A DNA stretch of 64,000 nucleotides from Cupriavidus sp. EM10 (GTDB lineage: Bacteria; Pseudomonadota; Gammaproteobacteria; Burkholderiales; Burkholderiaceae). The notes beneath the pieces were generated by a model. It did no database searches and was not told the origin of the DNA. It was given only the letters and a program-made list of their open reading frames with translations. The position numbers and the translations under genes are program-made. The stretch is from contig NZ_CP076063.1 of the NCBI RefSeq assembly GCF_018729255.1, forward strand, positions 124,001-188,000, written 5' to 3'. Below are positions 27,341-38,070 of this stretch, one piece after another (the first letter of the stretch is position 1; every line of letters begins with the position of its first letter).

Positions 27341-28130
27341 GCGGCTTGCGACGCTCCTGATTGCCGTTGCCGCATCGCTTGGCGCACAGGCTGCAACGAT
27401 CGAGGCCGTCATCAGCCCCAACGCTATCGTCGTCAAGGCAGACGGGCAGGCACGCGTCCATATGCTGGATGGCAAGCCGGTCCTGTACTGCGGCCTTGAC
27501 GCGTTCCTTGGCTGGTCCGCGCGGCTTCTCGGCGCGCAGATCGAGCCGGGTGCCGACGACGGACCTGTCGTGACGTTGGCTGGCAAGGCGACGCCCATTG
27601 CCCGACTGTTCACGCGAGAAGGCTGGCTGCGACCGGCCGTGCTAAACGATGCGGCGCAAGAAGCCCTGGCCGAGCGACGCGGCGGCTGGGCGTGCGCGCC
27701 GAAGACCGAGCCGTTTGCCCAGATGGGCGTTCGCGTCGATCCCAAGATCACAGCCGGCATCGCCATGAACGAGTCGTCGTATCGCGGCCGTCCGTGGCCC
27801 TGGACGCTTAACGTGTCGGGTCGCGGCATGTTCTTCGCCACGCGCGAGGAAGCGTACGCGGCCGTCAATCGTCTGCTCGCGAATGACCGTTGCGACTTCG
27901 ATGTGGGCTTGATGCAGGTGAATTGGTGCTACCACGGCAAGCGTTTTGCGTCGCCGTGGGAGGCGCTTGCCCCAGCGACCAACATCCGCGTTGCCGAAGA
28001 CATTCTGGCAGAGAACCTTCAGCGCAGCGGTTCGGCCATGAAGGCTGTCGCCTGGTACCACAGCGCCAATCCCGAGCGCGGTGGGCCGTACTTTTCCCGC
28101 TTCATGAAACACGTCGCCCAATTCCAATGA
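27333..28130 (+). CDS. virB1: VirB1-like lytic transglycosylase with an SNase-like N-terminal domain
   Basis: GTG start at 27333. Signal peptide, then residues 20-130 read like a degenerate staphylococcal-nuclease fold (TIEAVISPNAIVVKADGQAR, then ARLFTREGWLRP, then QEALAERRGGWAC) without an intact catalytic set. The C-terminal half is an SLT domain with Glu in AGIAMNESSYRG and the motif VGLMQVNW. It would cut peptidoglycan for the secretion channel. Overlaps virB10 and the next gene (ATGA). Confidence 0.75.
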   Translation: MTKRLATLLIAVAASLGAQAATIEAVISPNAIVVKADGQARVHMLDGKPVLYCGLDAFLGWSARLLGAQIEPGADDGPVVTLAGKATPIARLFTREGWLRPAVLNDAAQEALAERRGGWACAPKTEPFAQMGVRVDPKITAGIAMNESSYRGRPWPWTLNVSGRGMFFATREEAYAAVNRLLANDRCDFDVGLMQVNWCYHGKRFASPWEALAPATNIRVAEDILAENLQRSGSAMKAVAWYHSANPERGGPYFSRFMKHVAQFQ

Positions 28131-29363
28131 TCAGGCCGCTCCTCTTCTCCGCTGTTGCGCTGGTCGCGGCGTGCGCTCACGCGGCCGACACTGATCCGCT
28201 CGACTTCGACTATCAGGTCGTCGCTCGCGCTGCGGATCGCCCCGCCATGGTATTCAACGACGGCCTTTCCACCTACATTCAACCCCGGCATGGGCAGCTT
28301 GTCCAGGCGGACGGCGCCATTCAGAACGGACCTTATTGGGTCATCGATGGCGTGCCCGATGTGCTGCGCTACACCGTGAACGGGCAGCCGGTGGTGGCTC
28401 GATGGAAGAGGGCAAACGGCTTTACCTCGGAGCCGGCCAACCCTAGCGGGGATATGCCGCGGAGTCTTGCTTCCGTCTCCGGTCGTTTGGCCTTGATCGG
28501 TAACTATGCGGACCTTCCATTGGTACGGGTCGGCCGCTCGTCACTGCCGCTTGCACAGATGGTGAAGTCCATCGCGCCCGCCGGATGGAGTGGCACGGCC
28601 CAGAAAGATATCCCGCTTACCGACGACGTTTCGTTGGACGCAAAGGCGGGCGAGAACTGGGTGCAGGCGCTGGCGCGCGTGCTCGAACAGCGCAATCTCT
28701 ATGCGGAGGTGGACTTCGTTCGCCGGAATATCTCGCTGCGTGCCACGCCGCCCAAAGCGTTCTCTGTAGAGCCGGGCCACGCTGCGCAGACGGCCGGCAT
28801 GCTGCGTGTTGCCGCGCCAGTCGTGCCTGCGCCAGTGGCCGACGCGGCGCCTACCGCCACACCCCTGCCGGAGGGCCGACTCTGGCTTCGGCCTTCAATG
28901 CGCTGGCCATTCGCGATGCCAAAAATGGTCGCATCGAGGTGCGCTTCGAATCCGAACCGAAGGACATGGAACTGCGCGATGGCTCGGGCGACAAGCTCCG
29001 CACACGATGGGATGACACCGAAAAGGTTCTGTCCTTCCCGACGGTCGACAACTTTACCGCCAGCGGTGGCGGCAAGCGCGTGGAGGTCGCGCGCGTGCCA
29101 GGCATCAACTTCCTGTTTCCGCGAGACAACGCCGCTGGCCTTGAACGCGTCTTCGAAAAGGATGGCGCGACCTATCTGAGCTTCGCCAAGTCAATGGCGA
29201 GCATCTCGGTGTTCGGGACAACCACCAGGGCGGCGGGGAGCAGAAGGATCGCTACTTCAAGTTCGACGGGGTATCGGACCATCTGACCGTCATCGCAGAC
29301 GGCAATGTCGTCCGTGTGGACCGCCTGCCGGAGGTCCGCTTCTACGAGCGCGCGGTCCAATGA
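28127..29363 (+). CDS. Secreted pilus/secretion protein with two VirB9-like modules (two frameshifts in read)
   Basis: Signal peptide (LLFSAVALVAACAHA). Residues about 38-95 (RPAMVFNDGLSTYIQPRHGQ, DGVPDVLRYTVNGQPVVAR) and the last 80 residues (RVFEKDGATYLSFAKSM, DGNVVRVDRLPEVRFYER) both look like CagX/VirB9 C-terminal domains. Between them lies a TcpQ-like stretch (VKSIAPAGWSGTAQKDIPLT). One base added near 28870 and one in the GGG at 29215-29217 give about 412 residues. It overlaps the enzymes on both sides by ATGA and opens the pilus operon. The product name is uncertain. Confidence 0.6.
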
Positions 29364-29785
29364 TTGCAATCCGTATCGGGCTACTGATAGCCGGCACCGC
29401 GCTCGCCGGTCTTGTGCAAGCCGATTGCTTGGACGAGGCGGCGGCATTCCATCGCGTCAGTCCCGTGCTGGCGCGTGGCATTGCGCAGGTCGAGTCAGGG
29501 ATGCGGTCGTGGGTAACCAACCGCAACACTAACGGCAGCGAGGACATCGGGCTGATGCAGATCAACTCGGCGCATTTGCCGCGGTTGGCGAAGTACGGCA
29601 TCACGCGCCAGAGTCTGTTCGATCCCTGCACCAACGCCTACGTCGGCACGTGGATCCTCGCCGATTGCCTAAGCCGCTACGGAGATACCTGGACGGCAGT
29701 CGGTTGCTACAACGCCGGCTCGCCCGACAAGCGATTGCGCTACGCCAACCGTGTCTACCAGAAGCTGCAATCCACCAGCAAGTAA
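29360..29785 (+). CDS. Pilus-associated lytic transglycosylase (PilT-like)
   Basis: 141 residues, intact. Signal peptide, SLT fold with catalytic Glu in GIAQVESGMRSW, motif IGLMQINSAHL, and YGDTWTAVGCYNAGSP near the C-terminus. In R64-type pilus operons a similar enzyme is PilT, and in VirB systems VirB1; two such enzymes occur here within 2 kb. It would open the cell wall for the type IVB pilus. Confidence 0.85.
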   Translation: MIAIRIGLLIAGTALAGLVQADCLDEAAAFHRVSPVLARGIAQVESGMRSWVTNRNTNGSEDIGLMQINSAHLPRLAKYGITRQSLFDPCTNAYVGTWILADCLSRYGDTWTAVGCYNAGSPDKRLRYANRVYQKLQSTSK

Positions 29786-29813
29786 CCCATTCGAATTCAA
29801 ACGGAAATCAGCC

Positions 29814-30404
29814 ATGTACCAGTCTCGAATGCTCGCCCGGATCTCCCGGACCCTTTTGTCCGGTGCGGCCGCCTTTGCGGTATGCGCCCATGCGGCGGTG
29901 CCGGCCTCCGGCCCCTTTGGCGCAGAGCCGTTCGGCAACTTCGAGCCGACGAAGCCGCTCGCAGGCGGTGGGTGGCAGGTGCTGGCGGGCGAGCGCGCGA
30001 AGCCGACCACGGTGGCTGCGGTTTCACCGGCCGTGGCAAGTACACCGAGCGCCGCGCAGGTAGCCGTAACGCCGGTAGCCGTGACCCCAGCTCCGAGCAC
30101 CGTGCCGCCCCTCAGCCCGTCGGCACCGCTGGAGCGAAGCTGGAGCGTGTCTCCTGCTGACGCGAACTACCGCGTCCTCATTGAAAAGTGGGCCCGGGAG
30201 GCGGGGTGGACGGCGGCGCAGTGGGAAGTGGACCAGGACGTGCCCATCGAGGCGTCTGACGCTTTCTCGGGTGACTTCAAAACCGCCGTGCGGCGCGTGC
30301 TGTCCGCGACCGAGATGACCGACTACAGCCTGAAGCCCTGCTTCTACTCGAACAACTATGTGCGTGTGGTGAAGCTCACCACGAAGTGCGACCCGTCCAA
30401 GTGA
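29814..30404 (+). CDS. pilL: PilL/TcpQ-like pilus biogenesis protein
   Basis: 196 residues: signal peptide (LARISRTLLSGAAAFAVCAH), a Pro/Ala/Val-rich linker (about residues 70-105), and a C-terminal TcpQ-type domain (ANYRVLIEKWAREAGWTAAQ, then FKTAVRRVLSATEM). In TcpQ/PilL proteins this domain helps the secretin reach the outer membrane. The secretin gene follows directly. Confidence 0.78.
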   Translation: MYQSRMLARISRTLLSGAAAFAVCAHAAVPASGPFGAEPFGNFEPTKPLAGGGWQVLAGERAKPTTVAAVSPAVASTPSAAQVAVTPVAVTPAPSTVPPLSPSAPLERSWSVSPADANYRVLIEKWAREAGWTAAQWEVDQDVPIEASDAFSGDFKTAVRRVLSATEMTDYSLKPCFYSNNYVRVVKLTTKCDPSK

Positions 30405-30412
30405 GGAAAGCA

Positions 30413-32206
30413 ATGATGTTGACCCGAATTCTTCGCCCGGCGACCGGCGCCGCGCTTGTCTGCTCCACGCTCGCAGGGTGTGTCTCTCCGTCGTTGCTCA
30501 AGGACGTGCGCCACGCGACCGACTCGACGACGGCGCAGTCCATGCAGACCACCGAGGACCTGTACGCCCGGATTCGCCGCGACCGGGCCGCAGTCGAAGC
30601 CGAACAGGATGTGGCGCGCCCCTACCTCGCTGGCAAACGCGTCCCGGTTGCCCGCAACGTGACGCTCCCCGTCGCGTTGCGCGCCAATGTCGACACGCTC
30701 GTCATGTTCCCTGAGCGCTCGACATCGCTCGCCGTGGTCGCACAGCGCATCCAGATGGCGACCAATATTCCGGTCAAGATCGAGTCGGATGTCTACCTGC
30801 CGCCGAGCCTCTTGCTGCCGCGCAGCCTGGGCCAGCAGGCCGCACAGCAGCTGCGTTCGACGCAAGGCCAGGGTGCAGTCAATCCCATCGCGCAGGGCCT
30901 GGGCCCGGCGCCGACCCTGAACGGCCCGCTGCCCGGCGCGCTGACCGCTGGCGGCGGCCTGTCCCCGGCTTCGCAAGCGACGCCGCTGCTCGATAACGCC
31001 CTGAACGTCGAGTTCAAGAACAGCGAGAAGATGCCGCTGGCCACCATGCTCGATACCGTTGCCACGCGCCTCGGTATCAACTGGGAATTCAACAGCGAGA
31101 AGGGCGTCATTCGCTTCTACCGGCTCGTAACGAAGACGTGGCAACTGCCGATGCAGGCCGGCACCAACTCGTTCACCACCGAGTTCAAGCAGTCCGCTCA
31201 AGGCTCGAGCTCAGGTAGCACCAGCGGCGGCCAGAGCAATCAGGTGGACGCTGTGGCCAAGTCCGAGATCAAGGATCAGGACGATCTGGCCGGTGTAAAG
31301 AAGAGCATCGAGCCGGCAATGACGCTGGTGGGTAACGCGGAACTCAACCCGGCGACCGGCCTGTTGACGCTGCGCGATACCAAGGAAGCGGTGGATGCCG
31401 CCGACGAGATCGTGCGTCGTCAGGTGGCGATCTACTCGCGCATGGTGACGCTCAAGTTCCAGATGATCGACCTGACCGTGTCCGACAACGGCGAGGCCGG
31501 TGTTGACTGGAATGTCGTACTGACCAAGGCGTTGAACAACCTGCCCGGCTTCACGGCGACGGCGCTGTCGCCCGCCACGCTGGTCTCGTCGTCTGCCGGC
31601 AGCCTGGGGTTGAACCTGACATCGGGTGGCTTCAGTGGGACGCAGGCCATCGTCAGTGCGCTCAAGCAATACGGCACGGTGACGTCGAACCTGACGATTC
31701 CTGTCTCGATGCGCAATCGGCACGGTTTCCAGTACAACAACCGTCGTACGTTCTCGTACGTGTCCGGCACCACACCGGCGGCCTCGAGCGTGGGCGGCAC
31801 GGGCGGCGTCCCCGGCATCACGACATCGACCGCCACGGTTGGCTTCAAGCTGGCCGTCTACGCCGACGCGACCTCGCGCGATGACGTGAACCTGACGATC
31901 GCGCTGGACCAGTCCAAGCAGGATGGCCCGCTCGAAAAATTCACGTCCGGTTCTGGCGACAACCAGCAGTCGGTGCAGACCATCAATCTTGTCGGCAAAG
32001 GCATCCCCAAGCAGGATCTCATCGTGCGCAATGGGCAGACCGTTCTCATGACGGCGCTGGATCAGGATGACACGCAGAACACGCGCCGCACGCTCGGCGA
32101 GTCCTTGCCGATGATCCTGGGTGGATCGCAGACGGTATCGAAGACCCGCACGTTCACCTTGCTGCTGGCAACCGTGATGGTGCAGGACCAGGGCGAGGCG
32201 AGGTAA
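30413..32206 (+). CDS. pilN: PilN outer-membrane secretin
   Basis: 597 residues from the first ATG at 30413, behind GAGGAAAG; 30416 is an equal alternative. A lipoprotein signal ends in LVCSTLAGC. The N-terminal domains are followed by a Gly/Ser-rich linker near 31200 and a secretin domain (TSNLTIPVSMRNRHGFQYNN, then GESLPMILGGSQTVSKTRTF). It would form the outer-membrane ring for pilus extrusion, as PilN does in R64. Confidence 0.9.
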   Translation: MMLTRILRPATGAALVCSTLAGCVSPSLLKDVRHATDSTTAQSMQTTEDLYARIRRDRAAVEAEQDVARPYLAGKRVPVARNVTLPVALRANVDTLVMFPERSTSLAVVAQRIQMATNIPVKIESDVYLPPSLLLPRSLGQQAAQQLRSTQGQGAVNPIAQGLGPAPTLNGPLPGALTAGGGLSPASQATPLLDNALNVEFKNSEKMPLATMLDTVATRLGINWEFNSEKGVIRFYRLVTKTWQLPMQAGTNSFTTEFKQSAQGSSSGSTSGGQSNQVDAVAKSEIKDQDDLAGVKKSIEPAMTLVGNAELNPATGLLTLRDTKEAVDAADEIVRRQVAIYSRMVTLKFQMIDLTVSDNGEAGVDWNVVLTKALNNLPGFTATALSPATLVSSSAGSLGLNLTSGGFSGTQAIVSALKQYGTVTSNLTIPVSMRNRHGFQYNNRRTFSYVSGTTPAASSVGGTGGVPGITTSTATVGFKLAVYADATSRDDVNLTIALDQSKQDGPLEKFTSGSGDNQQSVQTINLVGKGIPKQDLIVRNGQTVLMTALDQDDTQNTRRTLGESLPMILGGSQTVSKTRTFTLLLATVMVQDQGEAR

Positions 32207-32209
32207 ATC

Positions 32210-33001
32210 ATGCGCGCACTTCGTCAATTCGTATCGGATCTGGTGAACCTGTATCAATGGAGCCTGCCGGTGGCTGTAGTGACCTGGCTTCCTTGGCTGC
32301 TGGCCGTCGCCATTCAACCTCGTGGGGACAGGATCGGGGTAGGGATCGTGATGGCGGTGGTCACGCTGTTCGGCCAAGGCTTGCTGGCTGCCTACAGCCT
32401 CTCACTGCGCGGTCGGATGATCGTATCCGATGACAACTACTGGACAGTGCTGGTGGACGGTACCGCCCGCGGCGCCATTTCCGACGCCGAGTACGCCGCG
32501 ATGCGCGAGCGTGCCGTGTTCTCGGTGAGTACCTATCTGCGACAGGCCGTCAATGTCGTAGGCGCTGGCGTGAACGTACTTCACTGGCTCATTCGCAATA
32601 TTCCGGTGATCCTGTTCTGGATTGCGCTCGGCGGATTGTTGCTCGCACCGGAGGGTACTGTCGTGGCGATCAAGACCATTCTGATTGCGGCGCAGACGGA
32701 CCCCGAGCGGCTTGCGGTTGCAATCGTGCAGTTTCTGCTGCCCATGCTGATGTCATCGGCCGCACTCGGCATGCTATTTCTGTACCAGCAGTTCGGATGC
32801 CGCAATGAGTTCCGCGCAGCGTGGCAGGATGAAATGCGCCGGCGACTGGACCTGTTCCCGATTGGCGAGATCACCCTCACTCGCATCGAGAATCATCAGT
32901 CCGTCATTGCCGACGAGCGTCGTGCGTTCCGGACGTTTCTGCGCCAGCGATGCGGCGTGGCGGAAGCTGCCGCGAGCGCTGCAGAAGGGGCGGCACGATG
33001 A
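32210..33001 (+). CDS. Polytopic membrane protein of the pilus operon
   Basis: 263 residues with about four to five hydrophobic segments (PVAVVTWLPWLLAVAIQP, GIVMAVVTLFGQGLLAAYSL, IPVILFWIALGGLLLAP, FLLPMLMSSAALGMLFLY) and a basic C-terminal tail. It lies between the secretin and pilO, where R64 has no obvious equivalent. Probably an inner-membrane accessory of the pilus; function unknown. Overlaps pilO by four bases. Confidence 0.65.
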   Translation: MRALRQFVSDLVNLYQWSLPVAVVTWLPWLLAVAIQPRGDRIGVGIVMAVVTLFGQGLLAAYSLSLRGRMIVSDDNYWTVLVDGTARGAISDAEYAAMRERAVFSVSTYLRQAVNVVGAGVNVLHWLIRNIPVILFWIALGGLLLAPEGTVVAIKTILIAAQTDPERLAVAIVQFLLPMLMSSAALGMLFLYQQFGCRNEFRAAWQDEMRRRLDLFPIGEITLTRIENHQSVIADERRAFRTFLRQRCGVAEAAASAAEGAAR

Positions 33002-34367
33002 TTGTCAATATCCATGGCAAGACGCTTGCTTTCGGGATGAACTGGCGGACGCTCACGGGCAATGCGCCGGCGCCGGACCTGGCCGCCAAGGTGGCAAAGG
33101 AGGTCAAGGCAGGGCGGATCTGGCATGACGGCGCGGCGCTTCACATGGGTACCTCGCGCCCGAAGATGCACAGACCAAGATCAAGGACAAGATCTACTCG
33201 GCCGCCGTTGCCATTGCCCGCATCCCGGACCTGCTGCCGAACGTGTTGTTCGCGTATCGGCTGGAGAACGCAGGTGCGCACGTTGGGTATTTTGTCTGCG
33301 GCATCCTGAAGGGCCGCCCGCGCGTGGGCTTCGACCGCGTCATTGCGGATGAGGCCACGCTCTCGGAAGTGGTCAGGGACTTCGCGCAGAAGGCCGGAGG
33401 CTCGTTCCGACTGGCCGGCAATCTGCCGGAGCTGGCCCAACTGGTGACGGTGACAACGCCGCTGAGCTTTGTCGAGCTGCATCTCGACGCGATTGCCGCC
33501 GCCGCTGACTCTCATACGGCGCTGCGCAAGCCGAGTGCTGCGGCGACCAAGAAGCGGTTGGCGATGCTGGCGATTGTTGGGCTTCTTGCTGCCGTCGGCG
33601 GCAAGTACGGCATGGCCGAGTACCAGGCGTACCAGATTCGCAAGAATCCGCCACCGCCGCAGAAGAGCCCCGCGGAGCGGTATGCCGAGGACATCATGGC
33701 ACGCTCAGTTGCGCCATCGGCCAAGGCGGCAGTCGCCATCCCGCAGTTTGCTCGTTGGTTTGCGGAGTCTGTACCGGTTGTCGTGGGTGGGTGGAAGCTC
33801 GCCACCATTACTTGCAAGACCGTCGTTTCCCCGATGGCGGAGTGCGAGGCGGTCTACAGCCTGGATGCGAGCAAGAGCGGAGGCGGCACGCGTGGTGCGA
33901 CGAACACCACGTTTCTGGCCGATATACCGGATGTCTTCGCCAATCCGCGGTTCGGGAAAGACGACAACGACGTGACGGTGACTGCGAAGGTGCCGTTCGG
34001 CCCGCCGACGCCGCTTGGCAAGCTACTCGAATCACTGCCTACCAGCATGGCATTGCGCACTGACCTGGGTTCGACACTGCAGTTAATGCGGCCTGCGACC
34101 ACGAAGGCAGTGCTCAACGAAATGGTGCCGTTCGGCGCGATCCCGCCAGAGGGACTGGGGTCGGTACCGGCGATCTACCGAATTGCCACCTGGGAGATCA
34201 ACGGCCCGCTGCGCAATGCCGGCATGGTCGGCGCTTTCCCACCGAACGTGTCCGTCAGTGAACTCACCCTCACCGTCAAGCTGGACGCCGACCCGTCCAT
34301 CAACGACTCCAAATTCATGATCGAAGCCAAGGGCGACGCCTACGCGCGCGATGGAGCACACCAATGA
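32998..34367 (+). CDS. pilO: PilO-like inner-membrane pilus protein (frameshift in read)
   Basis: N-terminus MIVNIHGKTLAFGMNWRTL, then, after one base added to the GGG at 33147-33149, YLAPEDAQTKIKDKIYSAAV and onward. One transmembrane segment (RLAMLAIVGLLAAVGGKYGM) separates a cytoplasmic actin-like/ferredoxin-like region from the periplasmic domain. About 456 residues, in line with type IVB PilO. It would couple cytoplasmic ATPase to the periplasmic complex. Confidence 0.78.
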
Positions 34368-35016
34368 AACGAATCTCGACCGCACTTCTTGTTTCTCTTG
34401 CCGCCGGCGCTGCGCATGCGGATGGCGTGAAAACCATCACGCAACAACTGCTGGAGAAGGATGCGCAACTCGCCCTGCAGAAGCTCGATCAGGATCTCGC
34501 AAAGGGCAATCCCGCGCCGACATCGGTGGCCGCCGCGCCAGCGTCGTCGGAGCAACGCGCGCGGGACGAGGCACCGAAGACGATCGCACTCTACGGCGTG
34601 GATGGTCGCGCTGCGGGGCTGCCTTTGACCTTGCGCAGCTACGTGAAGTGGGGCGACCAGGTGTATGCGGCCAAGGTAGGCGGCTCGGTGCGCGGTTACA
34701 AGGTGGTCGCCATCTCCGAGGCGGGGACGAAACTATCGCGTGGCAAGCTGACTGTGAACGCGGCCCGGGTCGACGAGGATGCCGTGATTCTGGCAGGCGA
34801 GCAGTCGGGTGGTGAAGTCCGTGCGACGTCGAAACAAGCCGGGCCGCTTCCTGGCGGAACGCACCCCGGCGGCATGCCACCAGTTTCGGGTGCTCCCCCG
34901 GCTTTAAGCCGCTCCCGCCGGTGACGCCTCCAATGCAGCCGAGTCCGTCATCTACGGGCGCCCCGGCGCAGGTCGGCTCGCTGGCTGCGCCCGCGGCGGC
35001 GCCGGTGAAAGGTTGA
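34364..35016 (+). CDS. pilP: PilP-like pilus protein (frameshift at 3' end)
   Basis: Signal peptide (KRISTALLVSLAAGAAHADG), a coiled segment (QQLLEKDAQLALQKLDQDLA) and a beta domain (LYGVDGRAAGLPLTLRSYVK, GYKVVAISEAGTKLSRG). In the read frame it stops at 34924; one base added to the CCCCC at 34895-34899 extends it through a Pro/Ala-rich tail to a stop at 35014-35016, nine bases before pilQ. PilP links PilO to the secretin. Confidence 0.75.
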
Positions 35017-35024
35017 GACCGGTC

Positions 35025-36828
35025 ATGAAAATCTTTGGCAAGTCCAAGACCCTCATGCCGGCCTCGGGCGGTGGCATTACCGTGCTGTCGGGTACCGGCT
35101 CGGTGGTGCAGCCTTCGGTGACGGTTGAGCCGGTACTCGCCGCTGCCGACCCGCATGCATCGCCGACCACGGAGATCCGTACAACCGACGATCTGCCATC
35201 GTTCGTGCGAGTGATCTACGACGAGCTGGGCATGGCTCAATCCCTGCGGCACCAACTGTGTCCAGTGTTGGTTGAGGAGGGCGTCGCTGGTTCGCGCGGC
35301 AAGTTCGCACTCATTCTGCTGGCCGAGATGCAGCACTCGGACGTGACCGAGGAAATCCTTCGGCAGTCTCGTCTGCATTATGAAGCGGCCACGCCTTTCT
35401 TCTACACGGCCGCGCCGCAGGTCATGACGGCGCTGTCCCGTGGCGTGGAGGGACGGGTACGGCGCGCGGCTACGGCCGTCCCGGGGCCCGCAACGCCAAT
35501 GCGCTCTGGCAGACGTTCCTTGCGGCGGCTCAGTTCGCGCTCCGGGAGCAGGCGTCGGATATCCATTTCGAAGCCAAAGACAACAGCGAACTCTCGCAGA
35601 TCCGCTTCGCCATTGATGGCCACCTGGTGTCGCCACCCGAATTCCAGATTCGCACGGGCGATCTGCTGGATATGCTCGGCCACGTCTGGCAGAAGGGCAA
35701 GGGCGGCTCGCAAGGTCTCTTCAGCCGCATCCTGCCTCAGCAGACGAGCGTGCGCGCGGAGGTCGAGAGCGTACCGCTGGTGTTTCGCTGGGCATCGATG
35801 CAAAGCGCCGATGGCCACCTGACCGTCATGCGGGTCAACCGGGAGAAGGCGGCGACGAACGATGTCGATTTCGTCAAGGACCTGGGATTCTTCCAGCAGC
35901 AGGCCGATGTCATCGACCGCTGCACCATGCAGATGGGCGGGGGCGTTGTGTTGGTCGGTACCGTTGGGTCCGGCAAGACGACGACGGCCCATGCGGTGAT
36001 GCAGCGTCTGCCGGGCTGGATGAACAAGATGTCGATCGAAGACCCGGTAGAGCTGATGGCGCGCGGCACGCACCATTTCTCGGTGTCGCGGCATCTGGAT
36101 GGCGCCAACCGGGAAGACGATCCGTTCATTGTGGCGAAACGTCAGTTGAAGCGGATGAACCCCACTTCGTCATGATCGGCGAGGTGCGTGACTTCGAATC
36201 GGCAGGTCTCTTCCGCGATGTGGCCGGCGCTGGCCTCCGGGCGCTGACGACGGTCCACGCACCCTCGGCGGTCGCCGCGACAGACCGTCTGGCTGACAGC
36301 GAGCTGCGCATTCCGCGCAGTGTGCTGGCCACGCCCGGCTTCGTGAATCTCTATGTCTACCAGGCCCTGTTGCCGAAGACTTGCGAGTGTGGCCACCACG
36401 GCGTTGAGGCCAAGGAGATTCTGGGGGCGGCGAAACTGCAGCAGATGGAAAGGCTCTTCCAGTTCAACGTGGACGGCATTCGGCTGCGCCGCCTGGAGGG
36501 CTGCGACAAGTGTCGCCGTGCCAACCTGCCGGATCTGAACGGCATCCGTGGCCGGGTCATGGCCGCGGAGATGTTCGAGCCGGACGAACTCGACCTCATG
36601 TATATCCGCGATGCCCGCGCCATCGAGCTGCAGGCGCATCAGCGCGAAAAGCGGGAGACGGGCTTTGATATCCCGGACTGCACGGGCAAGTCGGTATTCG
36701 AAGTTGCCATGTACCACGTGTACGCCGGGACGGTTGACCCGCGCGAGGCCGAGCGCATCCTCTCGCTGGACGGCTACGAGCAACGCCTCAAACGCATGCT
36801 GAACCGCGTCAAAGGAGGTGCCGCATGA
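35025..36828 (+). CDS. pilQ: PilQ pilus assembly ATPase (two frameshifts in read)
   Basis: PulE/VirB11-type ATPase. N-terminal domain to about residue 140, then SDIHFEAKDN, Walker A VLVGTVGSGKTTTAHAV, Walker B VMIGEVRDFESAG, the His box LRALTTVHAPSAVAA, and a four-Cys zinc motif (KTCECGH and GCDKCRR). One base added to GGG at 35450-35452 and one to CCCC at 36160-36163 yield about 601 residues. It extends the pilus in the manner of R64 PilQ. Overlaps pilR. Confidence 0.87.
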
Positions 36829-38053
36829 TGTCCCGTATCAAGGCGCTGCTGCGCCCCGGAAACCTCTCAGCACGGGGGCTGCGCGTCTCCACGCCTCTGT
36901 AGGTCGCTTTCCCGACAAGCTCTGGCGTGCGCGCTTCGAGTTCGGTGCGAAGCGGGCCGACTACTACTACGACCTGGCCATGCGCATCGAGAAGATGCCG
37001 GGCGAGCCGATCTCCAATCACTTCGCCAAGGATGCCGCGCGGCGCGCCGGCGAGCCTCTTGGCATTCTGGCTGCGTTGTGGCTGGCGCGTACTGAAGGTC
37101 TGGATGGTGAAACGCAGGAGTCGCGTCTGGCTGAAATCCTGCGCGGAACTGTCCCGGATGAGGATCTTGCGATTCTGGCCGTAGCGGAGCAGGGTGGTGA
37201 CCTAAAGCAAGGGCTGTTTAAGCTCGCAGAGAACCTGCGTGCCATGCACGACGCGAAGGCGAATATCGTGATCATGCTGGCCAGCCTGGGGCTCACGCTC
37301 ATCATCCTTCACGTGTATGTCGGCGCCATGGCGTTCATCGTGGCGCCGATGCTGGATCGCAGCTTTGCCAGTTTGCTGCCGGTGGATGCCTACGGGCCCA
37401 TTGCCAAGACCTTCCACTACGCGGCGCAGTTTCTCCGCAACTGGGGCTGGCTGGTGCTGGCCGGAGAGCTTGCACTGGGCTACTGGGTAGTCAAGGCGCT
37501 GAAGAACTACACCGGGAAGTACCGCCAGTGGCTCGATAACAAGGTCATCCTGTTCGACTTCTTCCGGCGCTTCCAGGGTGCGCAGTTCCTCTCGGCGCTG
37601 TCGGCGGTGACGCAGCGCTTTGGGGGCGATTCGAAGAATCTGTCACCCGCGTTGGATCTCATGCGGGAGCACGCCTACCCGTACCTGGCCCAGCACATCG
37701 AGCGCATCCAGATCGCGCTCGAAGACAGTCCGAATGCCGGCGGGAAGATTTTCGACACAGGACTGTTCGACCGCGATACCTCGTTCCGTATTCAGGACAT
37801 CGCTGAATACGAAGACGATCTGTCGAGGATGCTGGGCACTGTCTCCCACACCCTGCTGCAGACGGCGCCGCGCGAGCTGGAGCAACGCGCGTCGTCGTTC
37901 AATCGCAAGGCATCGATCCTGCTCATCATCCTCATTACCAGTCTGGCCTTCATGCCGGCGTTCATGGCGCGCGAGCTGAAATCCAGCATGCAGACCAACA
38001 GCATTCGTACACATCAGAAAAGCATCAACCCATCCGCCCTCCCATCCAACTGA
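36825..38053 (+). CDS. pilR: PilR inner-membrane platform protein (frameshift near start)
   Basis: ATG at 36825 overlaps the pilQ stop. The first 17 residues (MMSRIKALLRPGNLSARG) are read into a stop unless one base is added to GGGGG at 36874-36878, which leads into ARLHASVGRFPDKLWRARFE. Two GspF-type halves with membrane segments (ANIVIMLASLGLTLIILHVY, NWGWLVLAGELALGYWVV, ASILLIILITSLAFMPAFMA). About 410 residues. It anchors the pilus machine and binds PilQ. Confidence 0.83.
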
Positions 38054-38070
38054 CAAGGAACAACGAAAAC

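Noticed and set aside
26576..27868. Minus-strand open frame of about 430 codons
   Set aside because: Antisense to virB10 and virB1, both intact and family-matched.
31211..32377. Minus-strand open frame of about 390 codons
   Set aside because: Antisense to the pilN secretin.
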